Below are positions 10,407-19,098 of a stretch of DNA of 64,000 bases, piece by piece. The notes beneath the pieces were generated by a model that worked only from the letters and a program-made list of their open reading frames with translations, was not told the origin of the DNA and ran no database searches. Position 1 is the stretch's first letter. The number at the start of each line of letters is the position of its first letter. Source of the stretch: Catenulispora sp. MAP5-51 (GTDB lineage Bacteria; Actinomycetota; Actinomycetes; Streptomycetales; Catenulisporaceae). The translations under genes and the position numbers were made by a program. The stretch spans positions 186,001 through 250,000 of the forward strand of contig NZ_JBGCCH010000006.1 in NCBI RefSeq assembly GCF_041261205.1. The letters are read 5' to 3'.

Positions 10407-10646
10407 ATGCTGGAAGAGGCCCTGGAGCACCTGGTCAAGGGCATCGTCGAGCACCCCGATGAGGTCCGGGTCCGCGAGCGCGACCAGCGCCGCGGAAAGG
10501 TCCTGGAAGTCCGGGTGCACCCGGACGACCTGGGCAAGGTCATCGGCCGCGGCGGGCGCACCGCCCGGGCGCTGCGCACCGTGATGGCCGCCCTCGGCGG
10601 CCGCTCGCTGCGGGTCGACCTCGTCGAGGCGGCCGGCTACCGGTGA
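10407..10646 (+). CDS. khpA: KH-domain RNA-binding protein KhpA (YlqC)
   Basis: A 79-residue single KH domain with the GxxG loop in GKVIGRGGRTARALR. KhpA pairs with KhpB (Jag) elsewhere and influences RNA stability, division and elongation in Gram-positives. It sits between rpsP and rimM, its usual place. It overlaps rimM by four bases (GTGA), so the two are probably translationally coupled. Confidence 0.95.
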   Translation: MLEEALEHLVKGIVEHPDEVRVRERDQRRGKVLEVRVHPDDLGKVIGRGGRTARALRTVMAALGGRSLRVDLVEAAGYR

Positions 10647-11206
10647 GCACTGACAGTGAGAACGGTTCCGGCCGGCCCGAGGCGCTGCGCCTCGTGGTCG
10701 GCCGGATCGGTCGTGCGCACGGCATCCGCGGCCAGGCCACGGTCGAGGTCCGCACCGACGACCCCGAGCTGCGCTTCGCGCCGGGCTCCCGGCTGCTGAC
10801 CGAGCCGGCCGAGCGCGGCCCGCTCGTGGTGTCCGACATGCGCTTCCACAGCGGCACCCTCCTGCTGTCCTTCGAGGGCGTGGCCGACCGGAACGCCGTC
10901 GAGGCGCTGCGCAACACCATCCTGGTCGTCGAGGCCGACCCGCAGGAGTCCCCGCAGGACCCCGACGAGTACTACGACCACCAGCTGCTCGGCCTGGCCG
11001 TGGAGCTGGCCGACGGGTCCGTGCTCGGGGAGATCGCCGACCTGCTGCACCTGCCGGGGCAGGACGTGCTGGCGGTCAAGCGGCCGGACGCCCCCGAGGT
11101 GCTGATCCCGTTCATCAAGCAGTTCGTCCCCACTGTGGACGTCGCCGGGCGCCGGGTCGTGGTCGATCCGCCGGCCGGGCTGCTGGACCTGGACAGCCTC
11201 GAATAA
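10643..11206 (+). CDS. rimM: Ribosome maturation factor RimM
   Basis: A 187-residue protein. The N-terminal RimM domain (VVGRIGRAHGIRGQATVEV, about 13-95) is followed by the PRC-barrel domain (about 105-180: YYDHQLLGLAVELADG, HLPGQDVLAVKRP, EVLIPFI). It binds S19 and assists maturation of the 30S head. The GTG start overlaps the khpA stop; trmD begins 26 bp after the stop codon. Confidence 0.96.
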   Translation: MSTDSENGSGRPEALRLVVGRIGRAHGIRGQATVEVRTDDPELRFAPGSRLLTEPAERGPLVVSDMRFHSGTLLLSFEGVADRNAVEALRNTILVVEADPQESPQDPDEYYDHQLLGLAVELADGSVLGEIADLLHLPGQDVLAVKRPDAPEVLIPFIKQFVPTVDVAGRRVVVDPPAGLLDLDSLE

Positions 11207-11232
11207 CCGCCGTTCGGAGCGGCCTTCTCCCC

Positions 11233-12051
11233 ATGCGCATCGACATCGTCACCATCTTTCCCGAGTACCTGGCGCCGCTGGACGTCTCGCTGATCGGCAA
11301 GGCGGCGGCCGCCGGGATCCTCGACGTGCGCGTGCACGAGCTGCGCACCTGGACCCACGACCGACACAACACGGTGGACGACTCGCCGTGCGGCGGCGGC
11401 CCGGGCATGGTGATGAAGCCCGAGCCCTGGTCGGAGGCGCTGACCCAGATCGTGCCGCCGGGCGAGGAGGCCGGGGCCCGGCTGATCGTGCCGACGCCGT
11501 CGGGCCGGCCGTTCACCCAGCGGGTGGCCGAGGACCTCGCGACCGCCTCGCACCTGGTGTTCGCACCGGCCCGCTATGAGGGCATCGACCGGCGGTTCAT
11601 CGAGGCCGCCGCGGAGCGGATGCCAGTGGAGGAGCTCTCCATCGGCGACTATGTGCTGGCCGGCGGCGAGGTCGCGGTGCTGGTGATGGTCGAGGCGGTG
11701 GGTCGGCTGCTGCCCGGAGTCCTGGGCAATGCCGAGTCCGCTAAGGACGATTCCTTCGGGCACTCCTCCGAGGGCGGTATGGCGGGGCTCCTGGAGGGGC
11801 CCGTATATACGAAGCCCGCAAGCTGGGACGACCGTGACGTCCCGCCTGTGCTGCTGTCCGGCAACCACGCGCTGATCGCGCGCTGGCGGCGGGACCAGGC
11901 CCTGCGGCGGACCTCGGAGATGCGCCCGGACCTGATCGCGGCCTTGGACCCGGCGGCGCTGGACAAGAAGGACCGGGCCCAGCTGGAGGCTTTGGGCTGG
12001 TCGTGGGGGCCGGACGGATTTCGTTTCGACGCCGACGCTGTGTCAGACTAG
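11233..12051 (+). CDS. trmD: tRNA (guanine-N1)-methyltransferase TrmD
   Basis: Methylates G37 of tRNAs that read CNN codons with S-adenosylmethionine, preventing frameshifts. The 272-residue SPOUT enzyme shows the N-terminal [13 protein letters not shown], the [16 protein letters not shown] segment, the knot region YEGIDRRF and [17 protein letters not shown], and ends with the helical C-terminal domain. Part of the conserved rpsP-rimM-trmD-rplS block; rplS follows after 143 bp. Confidence 0.97.
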   Translation: MRIDIVTIFPEYLAPLDVSLIGKAAAAGILDVRVHELRTWTHDRHNTVDDSPCGGGPGMVMKPEPWSEALTQIVPPGEEAGARLIVPTPSGRPFTQRVAEDLATASHLVFAPARYEGIDRRFIEAAAERMPVEELSIGDYVLAGGEVAVLVMVEAVGRLLPGVLGNAESAKDDSFGHSSEGGMAGLLEGPVYTKPASWDDRDVPPVLLSGNHALIARWRRDQALRRTSEMRPDLIAALDPAALDKKDRAQLEALGWSWGPDGFRFDADAVSD

Positions 12052-12194
12052 GCCGGTACTGCTTGAGCAGGTGGCTGCCACCTGTCCGCCGGACGCGCCC
12101 TGCCACAGGGGGACCCGCCCACGGCGTGTTCAAGCCGGAATCTGGTTACACCACCCAAGCCGTGGCCGACCTGTGGCGTCCACGAGGAGAGATC

Positions 12195-12554
12195 ATGGAC
12201 AAGCTGTCCACCATCGACGAGCTGTCGATGCGCATCGACGTCCCGGCGTTCCGTCCCGGTGACACCGTCAACGTGCACGTCAAGGTCGTCGAGGGCAACC
12301 GCTCCCGCATCCAGCAGTTCAAGGGCGTCGTCATCCGCCGCCAGGGCTCGGGCGTGCGTGAGACCTTCACCGTCCGCAAGGTCAGCTTCAGCGTCGGCGT
12401 GGAGCGCACCTTCCCGCTGCACACCCCGATCATCGAGAAGATCGAGGTCGTGACCCGCGGTGACGTCCGCCGGGCGAAGCTGTACTACCTGCGCGACCTG
12501 CGCGGCAAGAAGGCGAAGATCAAGGAGAAGCGCGAGGCGGTCGCGGGCCACTGA
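12195..12554 (+). CDS. rplS: 50S ribosomal protein L19
   Basis: A 119-residue L19 at the 30S-50S interface. The family motifs [28 protein letters not shown] and [20 protein letters not shown] are intact. The ATG at 12195 has GAGGAGA 4 nt upstream. A 40-bp perfect palindrome terminates the operon 28 bp after the stop codon. Confidence 0.98.
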   Translation: MDKLSTIDELSMRIDVPAFRPGDTVNVHVKVVEGNRSRIQQFKGVVIRRQGSGVRETFTVRKVSFSVGVERTFPLHTPIIEKIEVVTRGDVRRAKLYYLRDLRGKKAKIKEKREAVAGH

Positions 12555-12581
12555 GCCCCGGCACCCGCACGGTCTTCAACG

Positions 12582-12621
12582 GCTCCGGGCCACGTCCTCA
12601 CGTGAGGACGTGGCCCGGAGC
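12582..12621. terminator. Perfect 40-bp palindromic terminator after rplS
   Basis: Two 20-nt arms (12582-12601 and 12602-12621), beginning GCTCCGGGCCACG and meeting at CACGTG, are exact reverse complements with no spacer. No T-run follows (GGTTTACAC). It ends the ribosomal operon ahead of lepB. Confidence 0.8.
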
Positions 12622-12734
12622 GGTTTACACAATCCTCAGGCAAGTCCTATAACTTGTTCGACTGGGAACGGCTGTTCCTGTCTGTCCAAATGTGCTGACC
12701 CGGGTCCCGCGGACTCGACGACGAACAGGCTAGG

Positions 12735-13640
12735 GTGCGGCCGGTGGCCAAGGGGCAAAGGCGCCGGCTGAAACCGGTGAAGCTGTGGAAGGAACTGCCG
12801 ATCCTGTTCGGGGTCGCGCTGTTGCTCGCCCTGGTGATCAAGTCCTTCTTCGTCCAGGCCTACTTCATCCCGTCGCAGTCCATGCAGCACACCATCGAAC
12901 CCGGCGACCGCGTCCTGGTGAACAAGCTGACCCCGTGGTTCGGCTGGACTCCCCAGCGCGGCCAGATCGTGGTGTTCAAGGACCCCGGCGGCTGGCTGGA
13001 CCCCTCGGAGATCAAGAAGGACAACGCCGTCGTCGGCGGGATCAAGAAGGTCTTCTCCTTCGTCGGCCTGCTGCCCGAGGGCAACGAGCAGGACCTCATC
13101 AAGCGCGTGGTCGGGGTGCCCGGCGACGTGGTGCAGTGCAAGGGCGTCGGGCAGCCGGTGACGGTGAACGGCGTGCCGCTGGACGAGCACTCCTATCTCT
13201 ACCGCGGCGCCGACGGGCAGCTGGACGACCCCTCGCAGACCCCGTTCGGGCCGATCACCGTCCAGCCGCACACGGTGTTCGTGCTCGGCGACCACCGGAG
13301 CGACTCCGGGGACTCCCGGGTGCACCTGCAGGAGCCCTCGCAGGGGCTGGTGCCGTATTCGGACATGCAGGGTCACGCTTTCGTGCGGATATGGCCGCTG
13401 ACTCGCGTCAGCGGCCTGGGCACTCCTTCTACGTTCTCTTTGAAGAACCCTGCGCAGGCCATCGCCATCCAGAATGCGCCCACTGAGTCGCCTCTGCTGT
13501 GGGGCTTCACGCTCGGGGTGCCCCTGCGGGCCGGCTGGCTGCGCCGCCGCCGTCGGCGCGGTGGTGCCCTCCTTCCGGCCCCTAAGGGCGTAACCAATCG
13601 GCTACGCAGGCGGTTGGGTACGGAGCGGCCGCTTGGCTGA
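12735..13640 (+). CDS. lepB: Type I signal peptidase (first of two)
   Basis: Membrane protease that cleaves signal peptides of exported proteins on the outer face. A 301-residue protein with one N-terminal membrane segment (about 22-42), catalytic Ser49 in IPSQSM, catalytic Lys123 in LIKRVVG and box E GDHRSDSGDSR. The C-terminus has a further hydrophobic stretch and a basic Arg-rich tail. GTG 12735 is the longest start; GTG 12744 has better ribosome-binding-site spacing (AGGG 8-9 nt ahead) and may be the true one. A CAAGT/ACTTG inverted repeat around CCTATA near 12641-12655 may mark the promoter. Confidence 0.93.
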   Translation: MRPVAKGQRRRLKPVKLWKELPILFGVALLLALVIKSFFVQAYFIPSQSMQHTIEPGDRVLVNKLTPWFGWTPQRGQIVVFKDPGGWLDPSEIKKDNAVVGGIKKVFSFVGLLPEGNEQDLIKRVVGVPGDVVQCKGVGQPVTVNGVPLDEHSYLYRGADGQLDDPSQTPFGPITVQPHTVFVLGDHRSDSGDSRVHLQEPSQGLVPYSDMQGHAFVRIWPLTRVSGLGTPSTFSLKNPAQAIAIQNAPTESPLLWGFTLGVPLRAGWLRRRRRRGGALLPAPKGVTNRLRRRLGTERPLG

Positions 13641-13676
13641 ACCGAGGTTTCGAGGGACTGCGAAGGAAACGGCGAC

Positions 13677-15038
13677 ATGGACCAGGCGGCAGCGAAGCGG
13701 AGCGTGCCTGGCAGGTCAGCGGAAGGGCAGACTGTGACAGTGGACGAGAGCTCCGAGACCGCCGACAACCCGGTCGGCCGCGGCGAGGCCGGGATCCCGC
13801 GCCCCGACCAGGCGGCGCACGACCAGGGGGCCGGCTACCCGGCGTCCTCCGGGTACGCGCCGTCGTCGGGCTACGACCAGTCCGGTGCGGCCGGCGGCTA
13901 CGCGGGTCAGGGCGGGTACCCGGGGCAGAGCGGCTATGCCGGGCAGGGTGGCTACCCCGCGCAGGGCGGCTACGGCGCCGGCGACGGCGGCCAGGGCGGT
14001 CAGGGTGGCTACGGCGACTACGCCGGGCACAGCGGCCCCGGCGGCGGCTCCGAGGGCCCCAGCGGTCCCGGAGGCTTCGGCGGCCCGGGCGGTCCTTCCA
14101 GTCCCGGCGGCTTCGGCGGTTCCGAGGGCTCGGACCCCTATGGCGGCTCCGAGGGCGTCACGCCGTCCCCCGAGGACGAGCAGCCGGCCCCCGAGCCGGC
14201 CGCGCCGGCCGGGCCCCGCACGTGGTGGCAGTGGGTCCTGCTGCCGTTCGTGGCGGTGTGGCACTTCGCGTTCCCGAAGAAGCCGCGGCCGTTCATCGTC
14301 GAACTGCCGTTCCTGCTGGCCATCGCCCTGGTGCTGGCCTTCATCATCAAGACCTTCCTGGTCCAGGCCTTCGTCATCCCCTCCGGCTCGATGCAGAACA
14401 CGCTGGAGATCAACGACCGGGTGCTGGTGAACCGGTTCACGAACTGGACGGGCCACGAACCCAACCGCGGCGACGTCGTGGTCTTCCAGGACCCGGGCGG
14501 CTGGCTGGACAGCGAGCCGGTGAAGCCGAAGAACGTCTTCAGCAAGGCCCTGACCGCGGTCGGCCTGCTGCCGGAGGACAACGGCGACCTGATCAAGCGG
14601 GTCATCGGCGTCGGCGGCGACGACGTCAAGTGCGCCGGCAACGGCGCGCCGGTGACCGTCAACGGCGTCCCGCTGCAGGAGTCGGGCTACCTGTACCCGG
14701 GCAACCTGCCGTCGATGGAGCCCTTCGAGGTGCACGTGCCGCAGGGCAAGATCTGGGTCATGGGCGACCACCGCGAGGTGTCGGTCGACTCCCGCGCCCA
14801 CATCAACGGCCCGACCGGCGGCTTTGTGCCGCTGGGCAACGTGGTCGGCATCGCGGTGCTGAAGGTCTGGCCGCCGTCGCACTTCGGGACGCTGCCGGTG
14901 CCCTCGACGTTCAAGAAGAGCTTCCAGGCCCTGGAGGCGCCCGGCGCGGTGCCGGTGGCGGCCCTCGCCATGGCGGTTCCGATCACCGTGGTGCGGCGCC
15001 GCCGCAAGCTGAAGAAGCTGGACCTCCTCAACAACTAG
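13677..15038 (+). CDS. lepB: Type I signal peptidase with Gly/Tyr-rich N-terminal tail
   Basis: A 453-residue second signal peptidase. Residues about 50-160 form a cytoplasmic low-complexity tail of repeated GGYPGQ/GGYAGQ-type units and GGFGG blocks. The catalytic part follows: membrane segment about 210-228, Ser238 in IPSGSM, Lys307 in LIKRVIG and the box E variant GDHREVSVDSR. A second hydrophobic segment (about 425-437) and a basic tail RRRRKLKKL end the protein. ATG 13677 has AAGGAA upstream. Tandem signal peptidase genes at this site are typical of streptomycetes; the long Gly/Tyr tail is unusual. Confidence 0.94.
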   Translation: MDQAAAKRSVPGRSAEGQTVTVDESSETADNPVGRGEAGIPRPDQAAHDQGAGYPASSGYAPSSGYDQSGAAGGYAGQGGYPGQSGYAGQGGYPAQGGYGAGDGGQGGQGGYGDYAGHSGPGGGSEGPSGPGGFGGPGGPSSPGGFGGSEGSDPYGGSEGVTPSPEDEQPAPEPAAPAGPRTWWQWVLLPFVAVWHFAFPKKPRPFIVELPFLLAIALVLAFIIKTFLVQAFVIPSGSMQNTLEINDRVLVNRFTNWTGHEPNRGDVVVFQDPGGWLDSEPVKPKNVFSKALTAVGLLPEDNGDLIKRVIGVGGDDVKCAGNGAPVTVNGVPLQESGYLYPGNLPSMEPFEVHVPQGKIWVMGDHREVSVDSRAHINGPTGGFVPLGNVVGIAVLKVWPPSHFGTLPVPSTFKKSFQALEAPGAVPVAALAMAVPITVVRRRRKLKKLDLLNN

Positions 15039-15048
15039 AGCTGTAGTT

Positions 15049-15123
15049 TCACTACTTTTGTAGTGATTTGACCCCATGGGCAATGGCGGTCGCGGCACGG
15101 ACTTCCCGCTGCGGCCGCCATTG
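15049..15123 (+). terminator. Two hairpins ending the lepB pair
   Basis: A small hairpin TCACTAC-TTTT-GTAGTGA (15049-15066) is followed by a larger one with 13-bp arms including one G-U pair (15081-15093 CAATGGCGGTCGC with 15111-15123). Neither has a strong T-tract; together they fit termination before rnhB. Confidence 0.6.
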
Positions 15124-15153
15124 TCGTCCCCGGGGCGCTGTACGTTATAGACG

Positions 15154-15828
15154 ATGACCACTACGCCCACACTCTCGCTGCCGCGCGGCGTAGCCATCCG
15201 CTCCGATGCGGGGATCTACGGCTACGAGCGCGCTCTGGCGCGTGCCGGGTTCGCTCAGGTCGCCGGCGCGGACGAGGCCGGCCGGGGCGCTTGTGCCGGC
15301 CCGCTGGTGGCCGGGGCCGTGATCCTGCGCCCCGGGACCGGAGGCCGCATCCCCGGCCTGTCCGACTCCAAGCTGCTCACCGAGAAGGCCCGGGACCGGG
15401 TCCGCGTGGAGATCGAGAAGCGCGCGCTGTCCTATGCGTGGGTCGCCATACCGGCCGCGGAGGTGGACCGCCTGGGCCTGCACCAGGCGAACATCGAGGC
15501 CCTGCGGCGCGCCGTGGCCCGCCTGGACGCCGCCCCGTCCTATGTGCTCTCCGACGGGTTCCGCGTCGACGGACTTCCCTGCCCCAGCCTGGCCATGTGG
15601 AAGGGGGACCAGGTGGCCGCCTGCGTGGCCGCCGCCTCGGTGCTGGCCAAGACCGTGCGGGACGCCATGATGACCGAGTTGGCCCAGAGCTATCCGGCGT
15701 ATGGTTTCGAGGTCCACAAGGGCTACTCCACGCCCGCCCACCAGGCAGCATTGACGGAGCACGGGCCCTGTCCGGAGCACCGGTTCACATATGCCAACGT
15801 GGCGAACGTTTCCCCGCGTTGTGGGTGA
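15154..15828 (+). CDS. rnhB: Ribonuclease HII
   Basis: Removes RNA from RNA-DNA hybrids and single ribonucleotides from DNA. The 224-residue protein has Asp40-Glu41 of the DEAGRG motif, Asp134 in VLSDGF and the conserved KGDQVAACVAAASVLAKTVRD-type segment split around the fourth acidic residue. C-terminal HKGYSTPAH is typical. It lies between the signal peptidases and the DUF2469 gene, the standard actinomycete order. Confidence 0.96.
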   Translation: MTTTPTLSLPRGVAIRSDAGIYGYERALARAGFAQVAGADEAGRGACAGPLVAGAVILRPGTGGRIPGLSDSKLLTEKARDRVRVEIEKRALSYAWVAIPAAEVDRLGLHQANIEALRRAVARLDAAPSYVLSDGFRVDGLPCPSLAMWKGDQVAACVAAASVLAKTVRDAMMTELAQSYPAYGFEVHKGYSTPAHQAALTEHGPCPEHRFTYANVANVSPRCG

Positions 15829-15868
15829 CAATGACTGTGATTGAAGACCGACCAAGGGGAGCGTGGGC

Positions 15869-16177
15869 ATGAGCGCTGAGGACCTCGAGAAGTACGAGAC
15901 CGAGATGGAGCTCCAGCTCTATCGCGAGTACCGCGACGTGGTCGGCCTGTTCAAGTACGTGGTCGAGACCGAGCGCCGCTTCTACCTGACCAACCAGGTC
16001 GACCTGGCCGTGCGCTCCGCCGACGGCGAGGTGTACTTCGAGGTGACCATGGCCGACGCCTGGGTGTGGGACATGTACCGGCCGGCCCGCTTCGTGAAGA
16101 ACGTGAAGGTGGTCACCTTCAAGGACGTGAACGTCGAGGAACTGGCCAAGAGCGACCTGGAAGTCCCGACCGACTGA
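15869..16177 (+). CDS. DUF2469 family protein
   Basis: A 102-residue acidic protein of the strongly conserved actinobacterial family DUF2469 (SAEDLEKYETEMELQLYREY; FKYVVETERRFYLTN; WVWDMYRPARFVKNVKVVTF). Function unknown; it is nearly always next to rnhB. ATG 15869 is preferred over GTG 15863 because AAGGGGA (15854-15860) is 8 nt away. A strong terminator follows. Confidence 0.92.
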   Translation: MSAEDLEKYETEMELQLYREYRDVVGLFKYVVETERRFYLTNQVDLAVRSADGEVYFEVTMADAWVWDMYRPARFVKNVKVVTFKDVNVEELAKSDLEVPTD

Positions 16178-16219
16178 CAAGCCTCCAGGGCCGCACATCC
16201 AATTGAATAAGCAACAAGA

Positions 16220-16271
16220 ACGCCCGTCACGCGGCCCCGATAGGCCACACGAGTGACGGGCGTCCCTTTTT
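16220..16271 (+). terminator. Intrinsic terminator after DUF2469
   Basis: 11-bp stem ACGCCCGTCAC / GTGACGGGCGT (16220-16230, 16253-16263) with a 22-nt loop, followed by CCCTTTTT. A classic rho-independent terminator. Confidence 0.88.
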
Positions 16272-16388
16272 CCCCGCACTTATCCACAGCCCCCCGACCC
16301 CGCACTGGCCCCCCACCCCCACCCCGGGCGACCCTCGATCACGAGCGGCCCGACAGCGGGCCGGCCAACGACCGGGAGGAGCGCAGCC

Positions 16389-16862
16389 GTGGCCGGGACA
16401 ACCCCATTCCTGGAGGTCGAGCACTACCAGACGGACTTCCCGTCACCAACCGACCACAGCACCCTGTCACCGGGCCAACTCGGCCGGGAAGGCGAGGACA
16501 TCGCCGCCGCCTACCTCTCCGCCTGCGGCTACCGAGTCCTGGACCGCAACTGGCGCTGGCGAGGCCCCGACGTCCGCGGCGAACTCGACATCATCGCCCT
16601 GGCCTCCGACCTCCTGATCACCATCGAGGTCAAAGCCCGCCGCGCCGGCACCGGCGGCCGCCCCTTCGACGCCGTCACCGACGCCAAACGAGCCCGCCTG
16701 TGGAAACTGACGAACCGCTGGCTGGCCGAACACCGCCTCGACCCCGCCGTCCGCCACCACCTCCCCCGAGGCGTCCGCGGCATCCGCCTGGACGTCATCG
16801 GCCTCCTCTTCCCCGCCGACGGCCGCACCGAGCCCCTCATCGACCACCTGCAGGGGGTGTGA
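16389..16862 (+). CDS. YraN/UPF0102 family nuclease-fold protein
   Basis: A 157-residue protein with the PD-(D/E)XK-like core GELDIIALASDLLITIEVKAR (positions about 63-83), preceded by LGREGEDIAAAYLSACGYRVL. Family members resemble Holliday-junction resolvases and cluster with comM and dprA, which suggests a role in DNA processing. GTG 16389 has GGAGGAG 7 nt upstream. The next frame starts one base after the stop codon. Confidence 0.92.
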   Translation: MAGTTPFLEVEHYQTDFPSPTDHSTLSPGQLGREGEDIAAAYLSACGYRVLDRNWRWRGPDVRGELDIIALASDLLITIEVKARRAGTGGRPFDAVTDAKRARLWKLTNRWLAEHRLDPAVRHHLPRGVRGIRLDVIGLLFPADGRTEPLIDHLQGV

Positions 16863-16863
16863 G

Positions 16864-17469
16864 ATGCGCGCCCCCGGCCTCGCCGACCTGCCCCTCGCCG
16901 CTTGCGTCGGCATCACAGGCACCGGCACTGCCGCTGCCACCGCGACCGCCGCTGGCCTTACCAACTTGCCCCTTGCCGCCTGTGCCGGCCCCGCAGACCT
17001 GGCCACCGCCAGCGTCGCAGCCGCCAACCTGCCCCTTGCCGCCTGCACCGACACCGCCAACATGGCCACCGCCAGCGCGATCGCCGCCGGTGTCCACCTC
17101 GCGATGCCGCCGCTCGCCTGCCCCAGCACCGCCGCCGCTTCGTGCGAGACCGGCACCACCCCGGCCCTCGCCTCCGCCACCAGCACCGCGATCGGCACCG
17201 GAATCGCCATCGCCATCGCCGCGTCGACCGCCGGCGGCACCACCGCCACCGCCTCTACCGCCACCGGCCTCGCGATCGCCGCCTGCATCGCCGCCCCGGC
17301 CCCGCCGACATGCCTGTCCGCCACCTCCGACCAGCACCGGGTCGCCCAAGCCTTCATCTCCGCCGCGATCCGCCTGGCGCCCGCCCTGCCCCAGTCCGCC
17401 TACCGCGGCCGCCACCGCCGCACTATCGCCGCCTGCCCCGGCGCCCGCCTCCAGGCGGTCCGGCCATGA
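16864..17469 (+). CDS. Ala/Thr-rich repeat protein of unknown function
   Basis: I recognise no family. The 201-codon frame begins 1 nt after yraN and ends in a four-base ATGA overlap with comM, so it has operon-like coupling on both sides. The product is dominated by Ala, Thr, Gly and Leu with almost no charge up to residue about 150, then ends in a basic tail (YRGRHRRTIAACPGARL). The heptamer LPLAAC-type motif recurs at DNA 16885-16905, 16963-16983 and 17026-17046 (DLPLAAC, NLPLAAC, NLPLAAC), with weaker later copies. Third positions are mostly G/C, with more CTT, TGT and TTG than the neighbours. It could be a real membrane-active or structural protein, or decayed filler kept open by composition. 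Confidence 0.45.
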   Translation: MRAPGLADLPLAACVGITGTGTAAATATAAGLTNLPLAACAGPADLATASVAAANLPLAACTDTANMATASAIAAGVHLAMPPLACPSTAAASCETGTTPALASATSTAIGTGIAIAIAASTAGGTTATASTATGLAIAACIAAPAPPTCLSATSDQHRVAQAFISAAIRLAPALPQSAYRGRHRRTIAACPGARLQAVRP

Positions 17470-19019
17470 GCGTCGCGCGCACCCACGCGGTGGCCCTCAA
17501 CGGCACCCAGGGCATCGTCGTCGAGGTCGAGGTGAACGTCACCCGCGGCTCCACCAAGACCCAGATCCTCGGCCTGCGCGACACGGTCCTGTCCGAAACC
17601 CGCGACCGGGCCCGCGCCGCCACCTACAACTCCGGGCACCGCTGGCCCGACGGCAACGTCGTGGTCGGCCTGTCCCCGGCCTGGGTCCGCAAGCAGGGCT
17701 CGGCCTTCGACCTGGCCGTCGCGGCCGCCGCCCTGGCCACCGAGAGCACCTACAGCCATCTGGCCATCAAAGACGCCATGTTCCTGGCCGAGCTCTGCCT
17801 CGACGGGCGCCTGCGTCCGGTCCGCGGCGTCCTGCCCGCCGCGCTCGCAGCCCGGGACCACGGCCTGACCAGCGTCTTCGTCGCCGAGCCCAACGCGCTG
17901 GAGGCCTCCCAGATATCCGGCCTCGAAGTCCACGGCATGCGCTCCCTGGCCCAGGTCGTCGCGTTCCTCCAGGGCACCGAGATCCCGGACGCCGAACCCC
18001 TGCCGCTGGACACCGGCCCGCGCACCGGCCCCCTGCGCCCGCAGCAACCCCTGCCCGACATGGCCGACGTCCTGGGCCAGTACGACGCCCGCCGCGCCCT
18101 CGAAGTCACCGCGGCCGGCGGCCACCACCTGCTCCTGGCCGGTGCTCCGGGAGCCGGCAAGACCCTGCTGGCCGAACGCCTGCCCTCAATCCTGCCCCCG
18201 CTGGCCGAGGCCGAGGCCCTGGAGGTGTCCTCGCTCCACTCGATCTCCGGCACGCTGCCCTATGACAAGCCCCTGATCACCGACCCGCCCTACCAGAGTG
18301 TCCACCACACCTGCACCGTCGCCGGCATGGTCGGCGGAGGCAGCGGCCGCATCACCCCCGGCGCCATCAGCCGGGCCCACCGCGGCGTCCTGTTCGCCGA
18401 CGAGATCGCCGAAATGCAGCGCGCCGTCCTGGAGGCCCTGCGCGAACCCCTGGAAGCCGGCGAGATCGTGATCGCCCGCGCCTCCGGCACCGTCGTCTTC
18501 CCCGCCCGATTCCTGCTGGTCGCGGCCATGAACCCGTGCCCCTGCGGCCGCGCCGGCACCGCGGGCGGCCAGTGCACCTGCACCCCCGAAGCCCGCCGCC
18601 GCTACACCCAGAAGCTCTCCGGCCCGTTCCTCGACCGCATCGACCTGCGCCTGGCCATCCACCCCGTCGGACGCGCCGAACTGTTCGGCGCCCTCCCCGG
18701 CGAATCCAGCTCGGACGTCCGCGACCGCGTCCTCGAAGCCCGCGACCGGGCTATCCACCGCTTCGCCGACCGCTCCTGGACCACCAACGCCCAAATCCCC
18801 GGCAGCGCCCTACGCGCCGACTACGCCCCGGCCCCCGCGAGCCTCACCGAGATCGAAGCCCGCTACCAAGCAGGCACCCTCACCGCCCGCGGCTACGACC
18901 GCCTCCTCCGCGTGGCCTGGACCGTCGCCGACCTCACCGGCCGCCCCCGCCCGGGCCCCGACGAGGTGGCCACCGCCCTCGCCTTCCGCCAAGGCCTCCC
19001 CGGCCAACTCGCCGCCTGA
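17466..19019 (+). CDS. comM: YifB/ComM-family AAA+ ATPase (Mg-chelatase-like)
   Basis: A 517-residue hexameric helicase family protein that promotes branch migration during natural transformation in other bacteria. The N-terminal Lon-protease-like fold domain (1-170) is followed by the AAA+ module with Walker A GAPGAGKT (226-233), Walker B VLFADEIAEM and the zinc-binding C-terminal part with CPCGRAGT and CTC. The start at ATG 17466 overlaps the upstream Ala/Thr-rich frame. It groups with dprA 79 bp downstream. Confidence 0.94.
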   Translation: MSVARTHAVALNGTQGIVVEVEVNVTRGSTKTQILGLRDTVLSETRDRARAATYNSGHRWPDGNVVVGLSPAWVRKQGSAFDLAVAAAALATESTYSHLAIKDAMFLAELCLDGRLRPVRGVLPAALAARDHGLTSVFVAEPNALEASQISGLEVHGMRSLAQVVAFLQGTEIPDAEPLPLDTGPRTGPLRPQQPLPDMADVLGQYDARRALEVTAAGGHHLLLAGAPGAGKTLLAERLPSILPPLAEAEALEVSSLHSISGTLPYDKPLITDPPYQSVHHTCTVAGMVGGGSGRITPGAISRAHRGVLFADEIAEMQRAVLEALREPLEAGEIVIARASGTVVFPARFLLVAAMNPCPCGRAGTAGGQCTCTPEARRRYTQKLSGPFLDRIDLRLAIHPVGRAELFGALPGESSSDVRDRVLEARDRAIHRFADRSWTTNAQIPGSALRADYAPAPASLTEIEARYQAGTLTARGYDRLLRVAWTVADLTGRPRPGPDEVATALAFRQGLPGQLAA

Positions 19020-19098
19020 TCCCATCCGCCCAATCCGACCAATCCGTCCCCTCGTCCCCGTCCCCGAGCCATCCGTCCCCGACCCTCCGGAGCCCACC

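Noticed and set aside
16253-18265. Forward 670-codon frame over yraN and comM.
   Set aside because: Pro/Arg-rich shadow of two well-supported genes in another frame.
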